From UBA2377 sp964525935 (GTDB taxonomy: Bacteria; Verrucomicrobiota; Verrucomicrobiia; Opitutales; Opitutaceae), in the NCBI GenBank assembly GCA_964525935.1, contig CAZGJZ010000009.1, forward strand, positions 124,001 to 188,000: DNA of 64,000 nt. Reading direction: 5' to 3'. How positions within the stretch are numbered: position 1 is the stretch's first letter; each line of letters starts with the position of its first letter. Below are positions 1 through 8,626 of the stretch, piece by piece. The position numbers were made by a program, and so were the translations under genes. The notes under the pieces were generated by a model that saw only the letters and a program-made list of their open reading frames with translations, searched no databases and was not told the origin of the DNA.

Positions 1-1387
1 ATTTGGGGGCCTGGGCACGGGCGGTGCGTTGCGCGAGAGCGGCGGCGGCGACTTCGGGGGAGGAATCGCGGGAAAGGGTTTCGAGGAGATCGTCGGCGCT
101 GTTGGGATGGCGGAGCGTCGCAAGGCGGACGGCGGCGGCGGGGTCGCGCGAGAAATCGTAGAGATCGGCGCGGCGCCAGGGATGGCTGGCGACGGCGAGG
201 GCGCGAATGGTGGGAAGCGCGTCGGCGGTGAGGCGGCGGGCGAGCGCGGGGTCGGCGAGCGTGGCGGGTTTTTGCTGGATGGCCCAGTGCCGGAGAAAGT
301 CGGGGCTGTGCTCGAGGAGAAACGGAATCAGCTCGGCGTAAAGATCGTCGCGGTAGGCGAGCGCGGTGAGAACGGACGGATGGCGCGTCGCGGCGAGGTT
401 CTGGATTTGATCGGGCGTGAGCGTGGGATTGGTCGCGAGCGCGGCGCAGATGGCGGGGTCGGCGAGGGAGATGAAGTAGTCGGCGATGTCGGGATCGAGC
501 GACGGGTTGGCGGCGAGGATGAGGTGCGTCGCGGGATTTTCGGTTTGGGCGAGCTGGCGCTGGAGCGGGGACGGGAGCGCGGGGCGGCCGGCGACCCAGG
601 CGTGTTCGGTGGCGTCGCCGATGGTGATGAAATGAAGGAGCGCGACGGCGTCGGGCTTGGCGAGTTCGCGGGCGGCGCGGCGGACCGTGGCGTGGGAAGA
701 AAGCTGGAGGAGCGCGACAACGGCGGGCGGAAGATCGGCGCGGGTGGCGAGGGCGAGCTGGATGTCTTCCTCGTCGGAGGCGGCCCAGCCGAGGAGGAGG
801 GCTTCATCGGCGGGCGCGGCGGCGAGGGTGCGGGCGCGCACGACGGTGCTGGCGTCGGCGGCGAGGATCAGGGCGACCTGCGACGGGAGCGCGGGCTGGG
901 CGGCGAGACGGAGGCGGACGCCGGGGTTGGCGTCGATGGCGAGTGTCGCGTGGTGCGGGAGACGGAGGGAGGCGTTGGTGGCGACGGAGCGGCGGACGTT
1001 GGCGTCGGCGTCTTGCGCGAGGTTGAGGAGTTCGCGCGCGGCGAGCTGCGGATGGGTGGCGACGTGGGCGCGGACCTCGGGGTTTTCGTGCACGGCGAAC
1101 TCGGAGAGGAGATGCGGCGGCGTGCGGGGATTGGTCGCGAGGTAAGGAAAAACCTCGGGGTCCTGCGCGGTGCGCGCGAGGCTTTCGAGGAGATGGCTCG
1201 GCGAGAGCGGGTAGGCGGCGACGAATTGCTGCGCGACGGTGGGCTCCTGAAGTTCGGCGAGTTCCTGGAGGAGACGTGAGGAGAGCGGTGGCTTGCGCAG
1301 GGCGATGGCGGTGCGGCGCACGCCGTCGCGATGGAGGCGTTCGAGGAGATCGGCGGTGGACGTGGGAGCTGGAGCGGGAGCGGACAA
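1..1387 (-). CDS. LRV/HEAT-like alpha-helical repeat protein (3' end outside window)
   Basis: The minus-strand frame is open from a TTG at 1387 (in-frame TAA seven codons upstream) to the window edge, 462 codons without a stop. No ATG start is available in this stretch. The protein is a run of short helical repeats of roughly 22-26 residues, each with a pattern like ANPSLDPDIADYFISLADP or NPGVRLRLAAQPALPSQVAL, that is Asn/His-Pro, then Leu-rich helix, then ...VR..AA.NP. This matches leucine-rich-variant (LRV) or HEAT-like solenoids, which usually mediate protein-protein contacts. No catalytic motif is visible. The start is uncertain because TTG is the only plausible codon and no clear Shine-Dalgarno precedes it. 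The plus-strand frame opposite is a compositional shadow. Confidence 0.7.
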   Translation of the reverse strand, partial: MSAPAPAPTSTADLLERLHRDGVRRTAIALRKPPLSSRLLQELAELQEPTVAQQFVAAYPLSPSHLLESLARTAQDPEVFPYLATNPRTPPHLLSEFAVHENPEVRAHVATHPQLAARELLNLAQDADANVRRSVATNASLRLPHHATLAIDANPGVRLRLAAQPALPSQVALILAADASTVVRARTLAAAPADEALLLGWAASDEEDIQLALATRADLPPAVVALLQLSSHATVRRAARELAKPDAVALLHFITIGDATEHAWVAGRPALPSPLQRQLAQTENPATHLILAANPSLDPDIADYFISLADPAICAALATNPTLTPDQIQNLAATRHPSVLTALAYRDDLYAELIPFLLEHSPDFLRHWAIQQKPATLADPALARRLTADALPTIRALAVASHPWRRADLYDFSRDPAAAVRLATLRHPNSADDLLETLSRDSSPEVAAAALAQRTARAQAPK

Positions 1388-1410
1388 GAGAGCGGAGGAA
1401 GATTATTTTT

Positions 1411-1480
1411 TAACCACGGATTACACGGATGGGCACGGATACGGAGTTGGAACCACGAAATACACTAAAGACACGAAAAA
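1411..1480. repeat. CCACGGA/ACACGGAT-type interspersed repeat
   Basis: The spacer between the LRV gene and ftsK holds degenerate words of the type CCACGGATTACACGGAT and CCACGAAATACACTAAAGA. The same word family recurs between genes at 3433, 6099, 8422, 9650, 31361, 46844, 47280 and 48817. No gene is seen here. Confidence 0.7.
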
Positions 1481-1554
1481 GGATTTTGAAGCGGAGGCGG
1501 ATACGGATTCGGGAGATGGAATCAGTGTGGTTAGTGGTGAAAAGAGAATGGGTG

Positions 1555-3321
1555 TTACTCGAATTTCAGGTCGCCGGGCTGGACGTAGATTTCGCGGGGG
1601 TTGTTGCCGACCTGCGGGCCGATGTAGCGGCGCTGCTCCATTTCCTCCATCAGGCTCGCGGCGCGATTGTAGCCGATTTTCAGGCGGCGCTGGAGGTAGC
1701 TCGTGCTGGCGCGGCCGTTGGCGGCGATGGCTTCGAGGGCTTCCTTGATCATCGGATCGGCGCCGAGGTTCAGCGTGGGATCGTCGGTCGCGGCGCCGGG
1801 GGCGTCCTCGGCGCGGAGCTCGACGCGGTAGCGCGGGGCGAGCTGGGATTTGAGCGATGAAACGATGGACTCGATCTCGGCATCGTCGACGTAGGGAGCC
1901 TGGAGGCGTTGGAGGCGGCCGAGGCCGGGCGGGCTGAAGAGCATGTCGCCGCGGCCCTGGAGCGCTTCGGCGCCCTTGCCATCGAGGACGGTGCGGGAGT
2001 CGATTTGCGAGGCGACCTGGAAGGCGATGCGCGTCGGGTAGTTCGCCTTGATGACGCCGGTGATGACGTTGACCGAGGGGCGCTGCGTCGCGAGGACGGT
2101 GTGGATGCCGACGGCGCGGGACATTTGCGCGAGGCGGGCGATGGGGGCCTCGACCTCGGCGGAGGCGGTCATCATGAGGTCGGCGAGTTCGTCGATGATC
2201 AGGACGATGTAGGGGAGTTTCGGAAAACCCTCGGCGACGGCCTTGGCGTTGTAGCCGGCGAGATTGCGGACGGATTTCTCGGCGAGCGTGGCGTAGCGGC
2301 GCTCCATCTCGCGGGTGAGCCACTTGAGGGCTTGGACGGCCTGCTTGGGCTCGGTGACGACCGGGTGGATGAGGTGCGGCAGGTCGCGGTAGATGGCGAA
2401 CTCGACGATCTTGGGGTCGATGAGGACGAGTTCGAGTTCGTCGGGCCGGAAGCGGTAGATCAGCGAGAGGATGAGATTGCTGATGCAGACGGATTTGCCG
2501 GCACCGGTCGCGCCGGCGATGAGGGCGTGCGGGGCCTTGGCGAGATCGAGGAGAATGTGGCGGCCGGTGATATCGACGCCGAGGACGAGCGGGAGTTCGG
2601 CGGTGGTGTCGCGCCAGGCGTCGGACTCGAAGCTCGCGCGCAGGGCGAGCGGGGCGGAGTGGCGGTTGGGGATCTCGACGCCGACGAAGCTCTCACCGGG
2701 AATGGGTGCCTGGATACGGACCGCGTTGGCGGAGAGGGCGAGGGCGAGGTTTTTCTCGAGGGCGACGATGGATTCGACGCGGACGCCGAAACCGGGTTTG
2801 ACGCGGAACTGGGTGACGCGCGGGCCGACGACGGAATCGTGGACGAAGGCGTCGATGGTGAAGCTGTCGAGCGTGTCCTGCAGGATGCGTTTGTTGGTGG
2901 CGAGTTCCTCGGGCGTGCTGAAAGGCTGCGCGTTAACGGGCGCAGGGCGGAGGAGGTCGAGGGTCGGGAGTGTGTAGCTGGCGAGATCGGTGGGGGTGAA
3001 CGCCGGTGCCGGAGTGGAGAGTTGCGGGCTGGGAGTTGAGAGAGTTGGAACTGGCGGGGTCTGGGTTTTGGGGTCCGGGGTCTCGGGCGCGGCGAGGTCG
3101 GCGGTGCGGTCCTGGATGGTTTGGCGGACGGTCGCGAGGTGATCGAGGGCGTCGTCGAGCTGGTCGCGGTGGCGGGCCTGGAGCGTGAGGCGCTCTTCAA
3201 GGCGGGCGGCGAGTTGCTCGCGCCATTGGGCGAGCTGGGCTTCGTCGGTGGCGAGGCGCTCCGGGGCGGCTGCCGCGGGCGTGGCGGGAGCGGGACGGGA
3301 GGCGGTGGTGCGGGCCGACAT
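1555..3321 (-). CDS. ftsK: FtsK/SpoIIIE-type DNA translocase lacking the membrane domain
   Basis: 588-residue DNA translocase that would pump chromosomal DNA during segregation and dimer resolution. Residues 20-75 look like a coiled coil, 80-115 are Pro/Thr-rich, and the FtsK motor follows: Walker A GATGAGKS at about 270-277, Walker B YIVLIIDELAD at about 371, and ATQRPSVNVITGVIKAN, typical of FtsK. The C-terminus (about 515-588) is the winged-helix gamma domain (GRASTSYLQRRLKIGYNRA) that reads KOPS-type polarity sequences. Family members usually carry four N-terminal membrane helices and exceed 700 residues. None is present here, so this is a soluble form, or its anchor is encoded elsewhere. 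Start is ATG at 3321. The neighbouring spacers are repeat-rich, so it is probably transcribed alone. Confidence 0.93.
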   Translation of the reverse strand: MSARTTASRPAPATPAAAAPERLATDEAQLAQWREQLAARLEERLTLQARHRDQLDDALDHLATVRQTIQDRTADLAAPETPDPKTQTPPVPTLSTPSPQLSTPAPAFTPTDLASYTLPTLDLLRPAPVNAQPFSTPEELATNKRILQDTLDSFTIDAFVHDSVVGPRVTQFRVKPGFGVRVESIVALEKNLALALSANAVRIQAPIPGESFVGVEIPNRHSAPLALRASFESDAWRDTTAELPLVLGVDITGRHILLDLAKAPHALIAGATGAGKSVCISNLILSLIYRFRPDELELVLIDPKIVEFAIYRDLPHLIHPVVTEPKQAVQALKWLTREMERRYATLAEKSVRNLAGYNAKAVAEGFPKLPYIVLIIDELADLMMTASAEVEAPIARLAQMSRAVGIHTVLATQRPSVNVITGVIKANYPTRIAFQVASQIDSRTVLDGKGAEALQGRGDMLFSPPGLGRLQRLQAPYVDDAEIESIVSSLKSQLAPRYRVELRAEDAPGAATDDPTLNLGADPMIKEALEAIAANGRASTSYLQRRLKIGYNRAASLMEEMEQRRYIGPQVGNNPREIYVQPGDLKFE

Positions 3322-3432
3322 GAGTGGGGGGACTGGTGATAGCGGGAAGCGAGTAAAGGTGGCGGGTTATGGGGCGTGGGTTTTGCGCTGCAAGCGCGGA
3401 GGTGGAATTTTTTTATTTTCGAGCGGAGTTTT

Positions 3433-3640
3433 TTAACCACGGATGACACGGATGGCACGGATACGGAGATGACCGACGGAACACGCGGAAGGATTTTGGC
3501 CACGGAGACGCGGAGACACGGAGACGGAGATGGCACCGCAGAGACGGGAACGACGCAGAGAGCGACGTTCGCGAGGTCGTTCTTCCGGGGATCGTTTCCG
3601 GAGGAGAACGATTAGGAGAACGAGAATGAGAACGAGGGAG
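3433..3640. repeat. Composite intergenic repeat region
   Basis: The 362-bp spacer between ftsK and the ABC permease has no convincing gene. It holds two CCACGGA-type blocks (3433-3470 and 3499-3530) and a second word family, GGAGAACGATTAGGAGAACG and GAATGAGAACGAG (about 3597-3640). The second family recurs at 48880-48950. Confidence 0.7.
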
Positions 3641-3683
3641 TAAGGCGGGCGCGGCAAGCGGCGCCCCTACGTTTGGCGGGAAC

Positions 3684-5069
3684 TCAGTCGAACAGGCGGC
3701 CTTGGTTGAAGCGCCAGATCGCGAGGGTCATCACGATGGCGGTGATGCCGCCGAGGATGCCGAGGACGGGGAGAAGCTGCACGAAGCTGTGACCCGCCCA
3801 CAGGACGGAGCTGAAGCCCTCCATCGACCAGTAAACCAGGGTGAGCTTGCTGAAGCCTTGGATGAAGACGGGCATGAGCGTGATCGGGAACCACGCGCCA
3901 CCGAGGGCGCTCATGAGCATGATGAGGAAAGTTGCGAGACCGCTGGCCGCCTCGGCGTTGGGCGAGATGGCGGCGAGCAGCATGCCGAAACTCGTGCAGG
4001 CGGCGGCGGCGAAGGTGCAAACCAGGAGGAGGAGCGGGAGGTGCGGGAGGACTTCGATGCCGAAAAGGATGCTGCCGGCCATGAAGAGCACCGTGAGCTG
4101 CACGAGACCGAGGGTCACGCCGTAGAGGAATTTGCTCCACAGGATGTGGGCGCGGGTGACGGGCGCGGCGAGGAGGCGTTGAAAGAGGCCGGCGTCGCGT
4201 TCGCGGAAGAGGCTCGTCGCTGAGGCGCTGAGGGCAAAGAGGAGAAACTGAATCGCCCAGCCACCGACGATGCGCGTGGCGCCGGGGCTTTTTACGGTGG
4301 CGCCGACGACTTGCTCGGCATCGATGCGGATGATCGAACTGAGGGCGGAGGCCGAATTGTCGGTTTTCGATTCAGGATTTTCGATGGCTGGAGTCACGGA
4401 GGGGTCGGGGGTGGTGGTTTCGGTGTCGAGGCGGCGCAGGCCGAAATCGCCGGCTTCGATGTCGCGTTGGATTTTGGCTTTGTCGCCACCGAAGGAGTCG
4501 GCGACGGCGCTGGCGATGCGGTCGTTGAAGGCCTTCATCTCCGGGGCGCCGATGGCTGCGCGGGCGCTGGCCTGGAGCGACTGGCCGAGGAGCTGGGGGA
4601 CGTTGGTGAAGATGGTTTTTTGGAGGATGCCGTTGACGGTCTGGGTCTCGATGTCGTTGCGCGGGTTGGAGAGGATCTTGAAGTGGAGGCCGAATTTTTC
4701 GGCGCTCACGACGTCGGCGGGGATGACGAGGGCGAAGCGGAAATCCGGGTCGGTCTCCTCCATGAGCGGCCGGAGGTCGGCCTCGGTGAGCGGGCGCCTG
4801 GTTTTGTCGGCGGCGGTGAACTCGGTGATGACGCGGAAGCTTTTTTCGGTGCGCAGGGCGTCGACGAGTTTTTGCGCGGCGGGGTTGGGGCTGGCGTTGA
4901 CGACGGCGAGGGGAATGCCGCGCGGGCCCGGGTCGCTCTTGTTGACGCCGAAGATGATGCCGAAGAGCCAGATCATCGCGAAGGGGATGACGAAGGTGAG
5001 CGAGACCGCCGCCTTGTTGCGGAAGAAGTTGGTGAAATCCTTGCGAAGGAGAACGAGGACGGGGTGCAT
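3684..5069 (-). CDS. ABC-2 type transporter permease
   Basis: 461-residue inner-membrane permease of the ABC-2 (PF12698-like) exporter family. One N-terminal membrane helix (about residues 20-45, VSLTFVIPFAMIWLFGIIFG) is followed by about 210 residues of extracytoplasmic domain, then five or so C-terminal helices (from about 265, IQFLLFALSASATSLF, to the end). The segment REERDAGLFQRLLAAPVTR is present as FRERDAGLFQRLLAAPVTR before TM3, the usual ABC-2 coupling region. It lies 37 bp downstream of the ATPase gene at 5107-6024, so the two form an exporter operon. The substrate cannot be read from sequence; drug or polysaccharide export are both possible. Confidence 0.88.
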   Translation of the reverse strand: MHPVLVLLRKDFTNFFRNKAAVSLTFVIPFAMIWLFGIIFGVNKSDPGPRGIPLAVVNASPNPAAQKLVDALRTEKSFRVITEFTAADKTRRPLTEADLRPLMEETDPDFRFALVIPADVVSAEKFGLHFKILSNPRNDIETQTVNGILQKTIFTNVPQLLGQSLQASARAAIGAPEMKAFNDRIASAVADSFGGDKAKIQRDIEAGDFGLRRLDTETTTPDPSVTPAIENPESKTDNSASALSSIIRIDAEQVVGATVKSPGATRIVGGWAIQFLLFALSASATSLFRERDAGLFQRLLAAPVTRAHILWSKFLYGVTLGLVQLTVLFMAGSILFGIEVLPHLPLLLLVCTFAAAACTSFGMLLAAISPNAEAASGLATFLIMLMSALGGAWFPITLMPVFIQGFSKLTLVYWSMEGFSSVLWAGHSFVQLLPVLGILGGITAIVMTLAIWRFNQGRLFD

Positions 5070-5106
5070 CGGAAGTTGAAGGGTGAAAGCGGAAAGACGG
5101 GGCTGG

Positions 5107-6024
5107 CTATTCGCGGAGGGTGCGACCGGTGAGGTGGAGGAAGAGCGCTTCGAGGGTGGGCCGCTGGCTGGTGAAGAGCCGGGCGGAGAGGGCGTGCGCC
5201 TCGGCGCGGGTGAAGAAGATGGAGAGCTTGCACTCGGGGCGCGGCCGGAAGCGGTAAATGCCCTCGACGGTGGCGAGTTCGCCCCAGGCCGAGAGCTCGG
5301 CGGCGAAGGGCGCGGTGGCGGGCGTGGCGGGAAAGCGGATTTCCTCCTCGAAGGGGAGGCGGGTGAGGAGTTCGTCGAGGGTGCCGAGGGCGTGGAGCTT
5401 GCCGTGGTCGATGATGCCGATGCGCGAGCAGAGCCGCGTGGCCTCCTCCATGTAGTGCGTGGAGTAGATGATGGTGAGGCCCTCGCGGTTGAGCTGCTCG
5501 AGGTATTCGAAGATGGCGTTGCGGGACTGCGGATCGACGCCGACGGTGGGTTCGTCGCAGAGGAGGAGCTTGGGGCGGTGGAGGAGGGCGGCGACGAGGT
5601 TGAGGCGGCGCTGCATGCCGCCGGAATAATTCTTAACGGGCTCGCGACGGCGGTCGGCGAGTTGCACGGCGGTGAGCGCGGCGCCGATGCGGTCGCGCAG
5701 GTCGGAGCCGCTCAGCCCGTAGAGTTCGCCGAAGATGCGGAGATTTTGGTCGGCGTTGAGTTCGGGGTAGAGCGCGAGGTGCTGGGGCACGAGGCCGAGA
5801 TCGAGGCGCGTGGCGGCGTTGGCGGCGGTGAGCGGCTGGCCGTTGAGCGTGAGCGTGCCGGCATCGGGCGCGCGCAGGCCGGCGATGAGCGACATGAGCG
5901 TGGACTTGCCGGCGCCATTGGGGCCGAGGAGGCCGAAGAATTCGCCGCGAGTGAGCTCGAGGGAGACGTGGTCGAGCGCGGTGAGGGTGCCGAAGCGTTT
6001 AGTGACGGAGCGGAGGGCTAGCAT
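5107..6024 (-). CDS. ABC transporter ATP-binding protein
   Basis: 305-residue nucleotide-binding subunit with Walker A GPNGAGKS (about residue 36), Q-loop LVPQHLALYPELNADQN, ABC signature YSGGMQRRLNL, Walker B LLLCDEPTVGVDP and H-loop STHYMEEA. This DrrA/CcmA-like architecture pairs with ABC-2 permeases such as the gene directly downstream. The last 80 residues resemble the accessory domain of drug and lipid exporter ATPases. ATG at 6024 is the start; the upstream spacer (6025-6192) holds a repeat. Confidence 0.9.
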   Translation of the reverse strand: MLALRSVTKRFGTLTALDHVSLELTRGEFFGLLGPNGAGKSTLMSLIAGLRAPDAGTLTLNGQPLTAANAATRLDLGLVPQHLALYPELNADQNLRIFGELYGLSGSDLRDRIGAALTAVQLADRRREPVKNYSGGMQRRLNLVAALLHRPKLLLCDEPTVGVDPQSRNAIFEYLEQLNREGLTIIYSTHYMEEATRLCSRIGIIDHGKLHALGTLDELLTRLPFEEEIRFPATPATAPFAAELSAWGELATVEGIYRFRPRPECKLSIFFTRAEAHALSARLFTSQRPTLEALFLHLTGRTLRE

Positions 6025-6098
6025 GGGGGGAGGTGGTGGGAGGGAAAAATAGAATTAAGAATGAAGCGGGGTAAAGAGAGGGTTCGCGGGAGGATTTG

Positions 6099-6130
6099 TT
6101 GGCCGCGGAGACGCAGAGACGCGGAGAGGG
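6099..6130. repeat. GGCCGCGGAGACGCAGAG-type repeat
   Basis: One copy of the dispersed CCACGGAGACGCGGAG word family in the spacer upstream of the ABC exporter operon. Confidence 0.65.
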
Positions 6131-6192
6131 TGGTGAAGCAGGAACCTTGCGGGACGGTAAAGGTTACGGAATGGAAACGGGGCGGCTGAGAG

Positions 6193-6489
6193 TTAGCTGG
6201 TGCCGCCGAGGATGGATTGGAGGGCGGCGACGTGGCTGGTGAAGGCGGTGCGGCCCTTGGCGGTGGCGGCGACGAAGGTCTTCGGGCGGCGGGCGACGAA
6301 GGTCTTTTCGACCGCGATGTAGGCGGCGGCCTCGAGGGTGAGGAGGTGGGCGCCGAGATTGCCGTCGGTGAGGCCGAGCTTTTCCTTGAGGAAACTGAAG
6401 TCCACCTGCTCGCGCGGCTTCAGGTTGCACAGGGCCGCCATGATCTGGAGGCGGACCGGCTGGTGGATGGTGGCGTCGAGTTCGGGCAT
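6193..6489 (-). CDS. Winged-helix transcriptional regulator (HTH_34/ArsR-like)
   Basis: 98-residue single-domain DNA-binding protein. It begins LDATIHQPVRLQIMAAL, the start of a winged helix, then has a recognition region KLGLTDGNLGAHLLTLEAA and wing FVARRPKTFVAATAKGRTAF. This layout fits the HTH_34 family of small regulators that often sit beside a membrane-protein gene. Here it follows a membrane-protein gene (6502-7065) by 12 bp in the same operon. It is probably an autoregulator acting on the inverted repeat at 7068-7096 (inference). No metal-binding or ligand domain is visible. Confidence 0.85.
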   Translation of the reverse strand: MPELDATIHQPVRLQIMAALCNLKPREQVDFSFLKEKLGLTDGNLGAHLLTLEAAAYIAVEKTFVARRPKTFVAATAKGRTAFTSHVAALQSILGGTS

Positions 6490-6501
6490 GTTTTTTGGGG
6501 A

Positions 6502-7065
6502 TTAACGCCAGAAGTAGCGGACATAAAAGCCGCCGAGGATGAGCGACCCGCCGCCGAAGACGGCGACCCAGATCCAGAAAATCGGGAGGAAAAAGAAGAA
6601 GCCGACGAGGAGGAGAACGGCGAGGATGAGGCCGAGCCAAGCGAGGTAGGAATCGAACCAGATGCCGGCGATGATGTAGGCTTGGGCGCAGATGAGACTG
6701 AAGTAGGTGAACAGTTGCTCGCTGGTGGCGGCCGGACGCAATATGAGCAGCCAGATGAAACCGAAGGCAATCAGGCTGAAGAGCAGAGCGAGGAAGCGAC
6801 GGTCCGTGGGCGCCCGGACCTGGCTGGATTGCAGCCAACCGATGAGAAACGAGACCAGGCCGCCGCCCAGGTAGAGCCACGGCCAGAAGCGTCGTATGAC
6901 AGTTGGTCCGCCGAACTGCACAGACATGGCCATGGCGATCCAGACGAGGCCCCAGAGCCAGAGATGGAAATGACCATGGTGGGCGCGGAAGGCGTGGCGC
7001 GAGGCGGCGCGGCTGCGGTCGATGGCCGCGAGGGCAGCGGCGGCTTCTTCTTTGGTGAGGTGCAT
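6502..7065 (-). CDS. Polytopic membrane protein paired with winged-helix regulator
   Basis: 187-residue integral membrane protein. After a soluble N-terminus rich in Ala, Arg and His (residues 1-30) there are about five or six hydrophobic helices, including LWGLVWIAMAMSV, LYLGGGLVSFLIGWL, FLALLFSLIAFGFIWLLIL and LAWLGLILAVLLLVGFFFFL. No enzyme motif is recognised. It is the first gene of a two-gene operon with the regulator at 6193. The start is ATG 7065, directly below a perfect 11-bp inverted repeat, so expression is probably controlled by its own operon partner. Function unknown. Confidence 0.8.
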   Translation of the reverse strand: MHLTKEEAAAALAAIDRSRAASRHAFRAHHGHFHLWLWGLVWIAMAMSVQFGGPTVIRRFWPWLYLGGGLVSFLIGWLQSSQVRAPTDRRFLALLFSLIAFGFIWLLILRPAATSEQLFTYFSLICAQAYIIAGIWFDSYLAWLGLILAVLLLVGFFFFLPIFWIWVAVFGGGSLILGGFYVRYFWR

Positions 7066-7067
7066 GG

Positions 7068-7096
7068 CAGATTACTCTGTAGTATAGAGTAATCTG
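7068..7096. promoter_or_regulatory. Perfect inverted repeat, candidate operator
   Basis: CAGATTACTCT (7068-7078) and AGAGTAATCTG (7086-7096) are exact inverted copies with a 7-bp spacer. The repeat ends three bases before the start codon of the membrane-protein gene. On the minus strand the spacer includes TATACT (a -10-like word), and TTGACA lies at 7100-7095. The two are only 8 bp apart, so they are not a standard pair. A regulator bound here would block the promoter or the start region. Confidence 0.65.
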
Positions 7097-7171
7097 TCAA
7101 TGCTGATTTTTTGAGCCAATGCATTCTCCGCTCGCCCAGCGATGGTCGATGCCTACCCTTTGGCGGAATCT

Positions 7172-7636
7172 ATGAAAGCGGCGGTCTTATTTCTGGGACT
7201 ATGGTTGATTGTAGGTTGTGCATCTCAACAATCGTATGTGCAGCTCCCCGAGGAATACACCAAGCTAGCAGCAGGTCCGGGAGAATCCTATTTGATCTAT
7301 GCGGTGCAGGCGTTCGGTGAACCGGGGGCTCGGCGCTTTGACTTCAATGAACAAGGTGGAGTGGTAAGGGTGGCGATTCATCGGATTTACAAGAACGGGC
7401 CGCGGCCGGTTGTTCATCGATCCGGTGAGGAAGCGCTACAGCTACGGACGATTTTCAGGGAATTCGACTGGAATGCCGTGGAACCCAAGGAAGAAGTTAC
7501 GGCACTCTACCCGGATGATTTGATGATAATTTTTAAGGCAAGGACTGCTCATGCGTATCGCGAAGCTCATGGAGGCATGGCGGAGTGTAAGGCATTAGAT
7601 GCGTTGTTTCGCGCAGTGATGAAAGATTCGGAGTAG
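7172..7636 (+). CDS. Predicted lipoprotein of unknown function
   Basis: 154-residue protein starting at ATG 7172 (an in-frame ATG at 7142 would add ten residues before the signal). The N-terminus MKAAVLFLGLWLIVGCASQQ is a lipoprotein signal with the lipobox-like IVGC, so Cys16 should be lipidated. The mature part has no recognised domain; it contains a mixed alpha/beta sequence with GVVRVAIHRIYKNGPRPVVH. It is transcribed away from the membrane-protein/regulator operon, with the start about 75 bp beyond the inverted repeat, and could share that control. Function unknown. Confidence 0.7.
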   Translation: MKAAVLFLGLWLIVGCASQQSYVQLPEEYTKLAAGPGESYLIYAVQAFGEPGARRFDFNEQGGVVRVAIHRIYKNGPRPVVHRSGEEALQLRTIFREFDWNAVEPKEEVTALYPDDLMIIFKARTAHAYREAHGGMAECKALDALFRAVMKDSE

Positions 7637-7688
7637 TCGCACAGCTAAGGTTGTCTGGCGTGAAGAAATGAGGCGAGGTGCCGACGAG

Positions 7689-8405
7689 ATGAAGAAGAAT
7701 AGTTTTCGCCGTGATTTTGGATGGAGGAGTTTTAAGGTGCGCGGCGTGAATACCCCTTCAGTTGCTGCCCCCTCGACTTATCTCGCTGAGTTTGCCCGGC
7801 TGGCGCGGGTGGACTGGCCGCAGAATCGGACGCTGAATGTCGTCTGCCACGGGCACAGTGTGCCGTCGGGTTATTTTCTGACGCCGGAGATCAGCACGCA
7901 TGAGTCGTATCCGCATCTGCTGCATGTGGCGCTGGCGAAAAAGTATTCGCACGCGGTGATCAATGTGATCGTGACGGCGATCGGTGGTGAAACGGCGGAG
8001 AAAGGGGCGGTGCGTTTCGCGGCGGACGTGCTGCCGCACCGGCCGGATGTGATCACGATTGATTATGCGCTTAATGACCGGGGTGACGGGTTGGAGCGGG
8101 CGCGGCGCGCGTGGTCGACGATGATCGCACAGGCGCAGGCGGCGAAAATCCCGGTGCTTTTGCTCACGCCGACGCCGGACCAGGCGGCGTCATTGACGGA
8201 TCCGGCCGAGATTCTCGTGCAGCATGCGGCGCAGGTGCGCGCGCTGGCGGCGGAGTTTGGCGTGGGGCTGGTGGACAGTTATGCGCTGTTCGGGCGGCAG
8301 GTGGCGGGCGGGACGAAGCTCGCGGACCTGATGTCGTCGGGGAATCATCCGAACCGCGCGGGGCATGCGCTCGTGGCGGCGGAAGTGATGAAGTGGTTTC
8401 CGTGA
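7689..8405 (+). CDS. SGNH/GDSL-type hydrolase
   Basis: About 238 residues from ATG 7689, which has GAGGTG eight bases upstream; a start at 7668 or a later one near 7746 is possible. SGNH block I reads CHGHSVPSGYF, with His where GDSL enzymes have Asp, and the Ser as presumed nucleophile. Block III is YALNDRGDG (Asn-Asp) and block V SGNHPNRAGH (catalytic His). Family members are esterases or lipases, often deacetylating carbohydrates in Verrucomicrobia. No signal peptide is evident, so it is probably cytoplasmic unless the start is misplaced. Transcribed alone between repeat-rich spacers. Confidence 0.82.
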   Translation: MKKNSFRRDFGWRSFKVRGVNTPSVAAPSTYLAEFARLARVDWPQNRTLNVVCHGHSVPSGYFLTPEISTHESYPHLLHVALAKKYSHAVINVIVTAIGGETAEKGAVRFAADVLPHRPDVITIDYALNDRGDGLERARRAWSTMIAQAQAAKIPVLLLTPTPDQAASLTDPAEILVQHAAQVRALAAEFGVGLVDSYALFGRQVAGGTKLADLMSSGNHPNRAGHALVAAEVMKWFP

Positions 8406-8421
8406 CGAGGGAGATGAGGAG

Positions 8422-8626
8422 TTGGCCACGGAGGCGCGGAGACACGGAGCGGACTTTGGCGACGGAAGATTGACCACGGATCACACGGATTTCACGGATG
8501 CTTTCCGTATCCCTGTGATGCGTGGTCGACAGCTAGGCTGGGCGACGAAAATTGCCCCGGCGATATACACGCGAGGGTCGATTGGCTCTGCGTCTCCGTG
8601 CCTCCGTGGCCAATCAAGGATGGCCG
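8422..8626. repeat. Paired CCACGGA-type repeats in inverted orientation
   Basis: The spacer between the convergent SGNH and kinase genes carries plus-oriented copies at 8422-8450 and 8469-8500 and inverted copies (CCGTGCCTCCGTGGCC) at 8505-8524 and 8587-8615. The opposing copies could fold as a large hairpin. No gene is seen. Confidence 0.7.

Noticed and set aside
29..1279. 416-codon plus-strand frame at the window start
   Set aside because: Gly/Glu/Arg/Val low-complexity shadow; the minus-strand frame shows regular LRV repeats.
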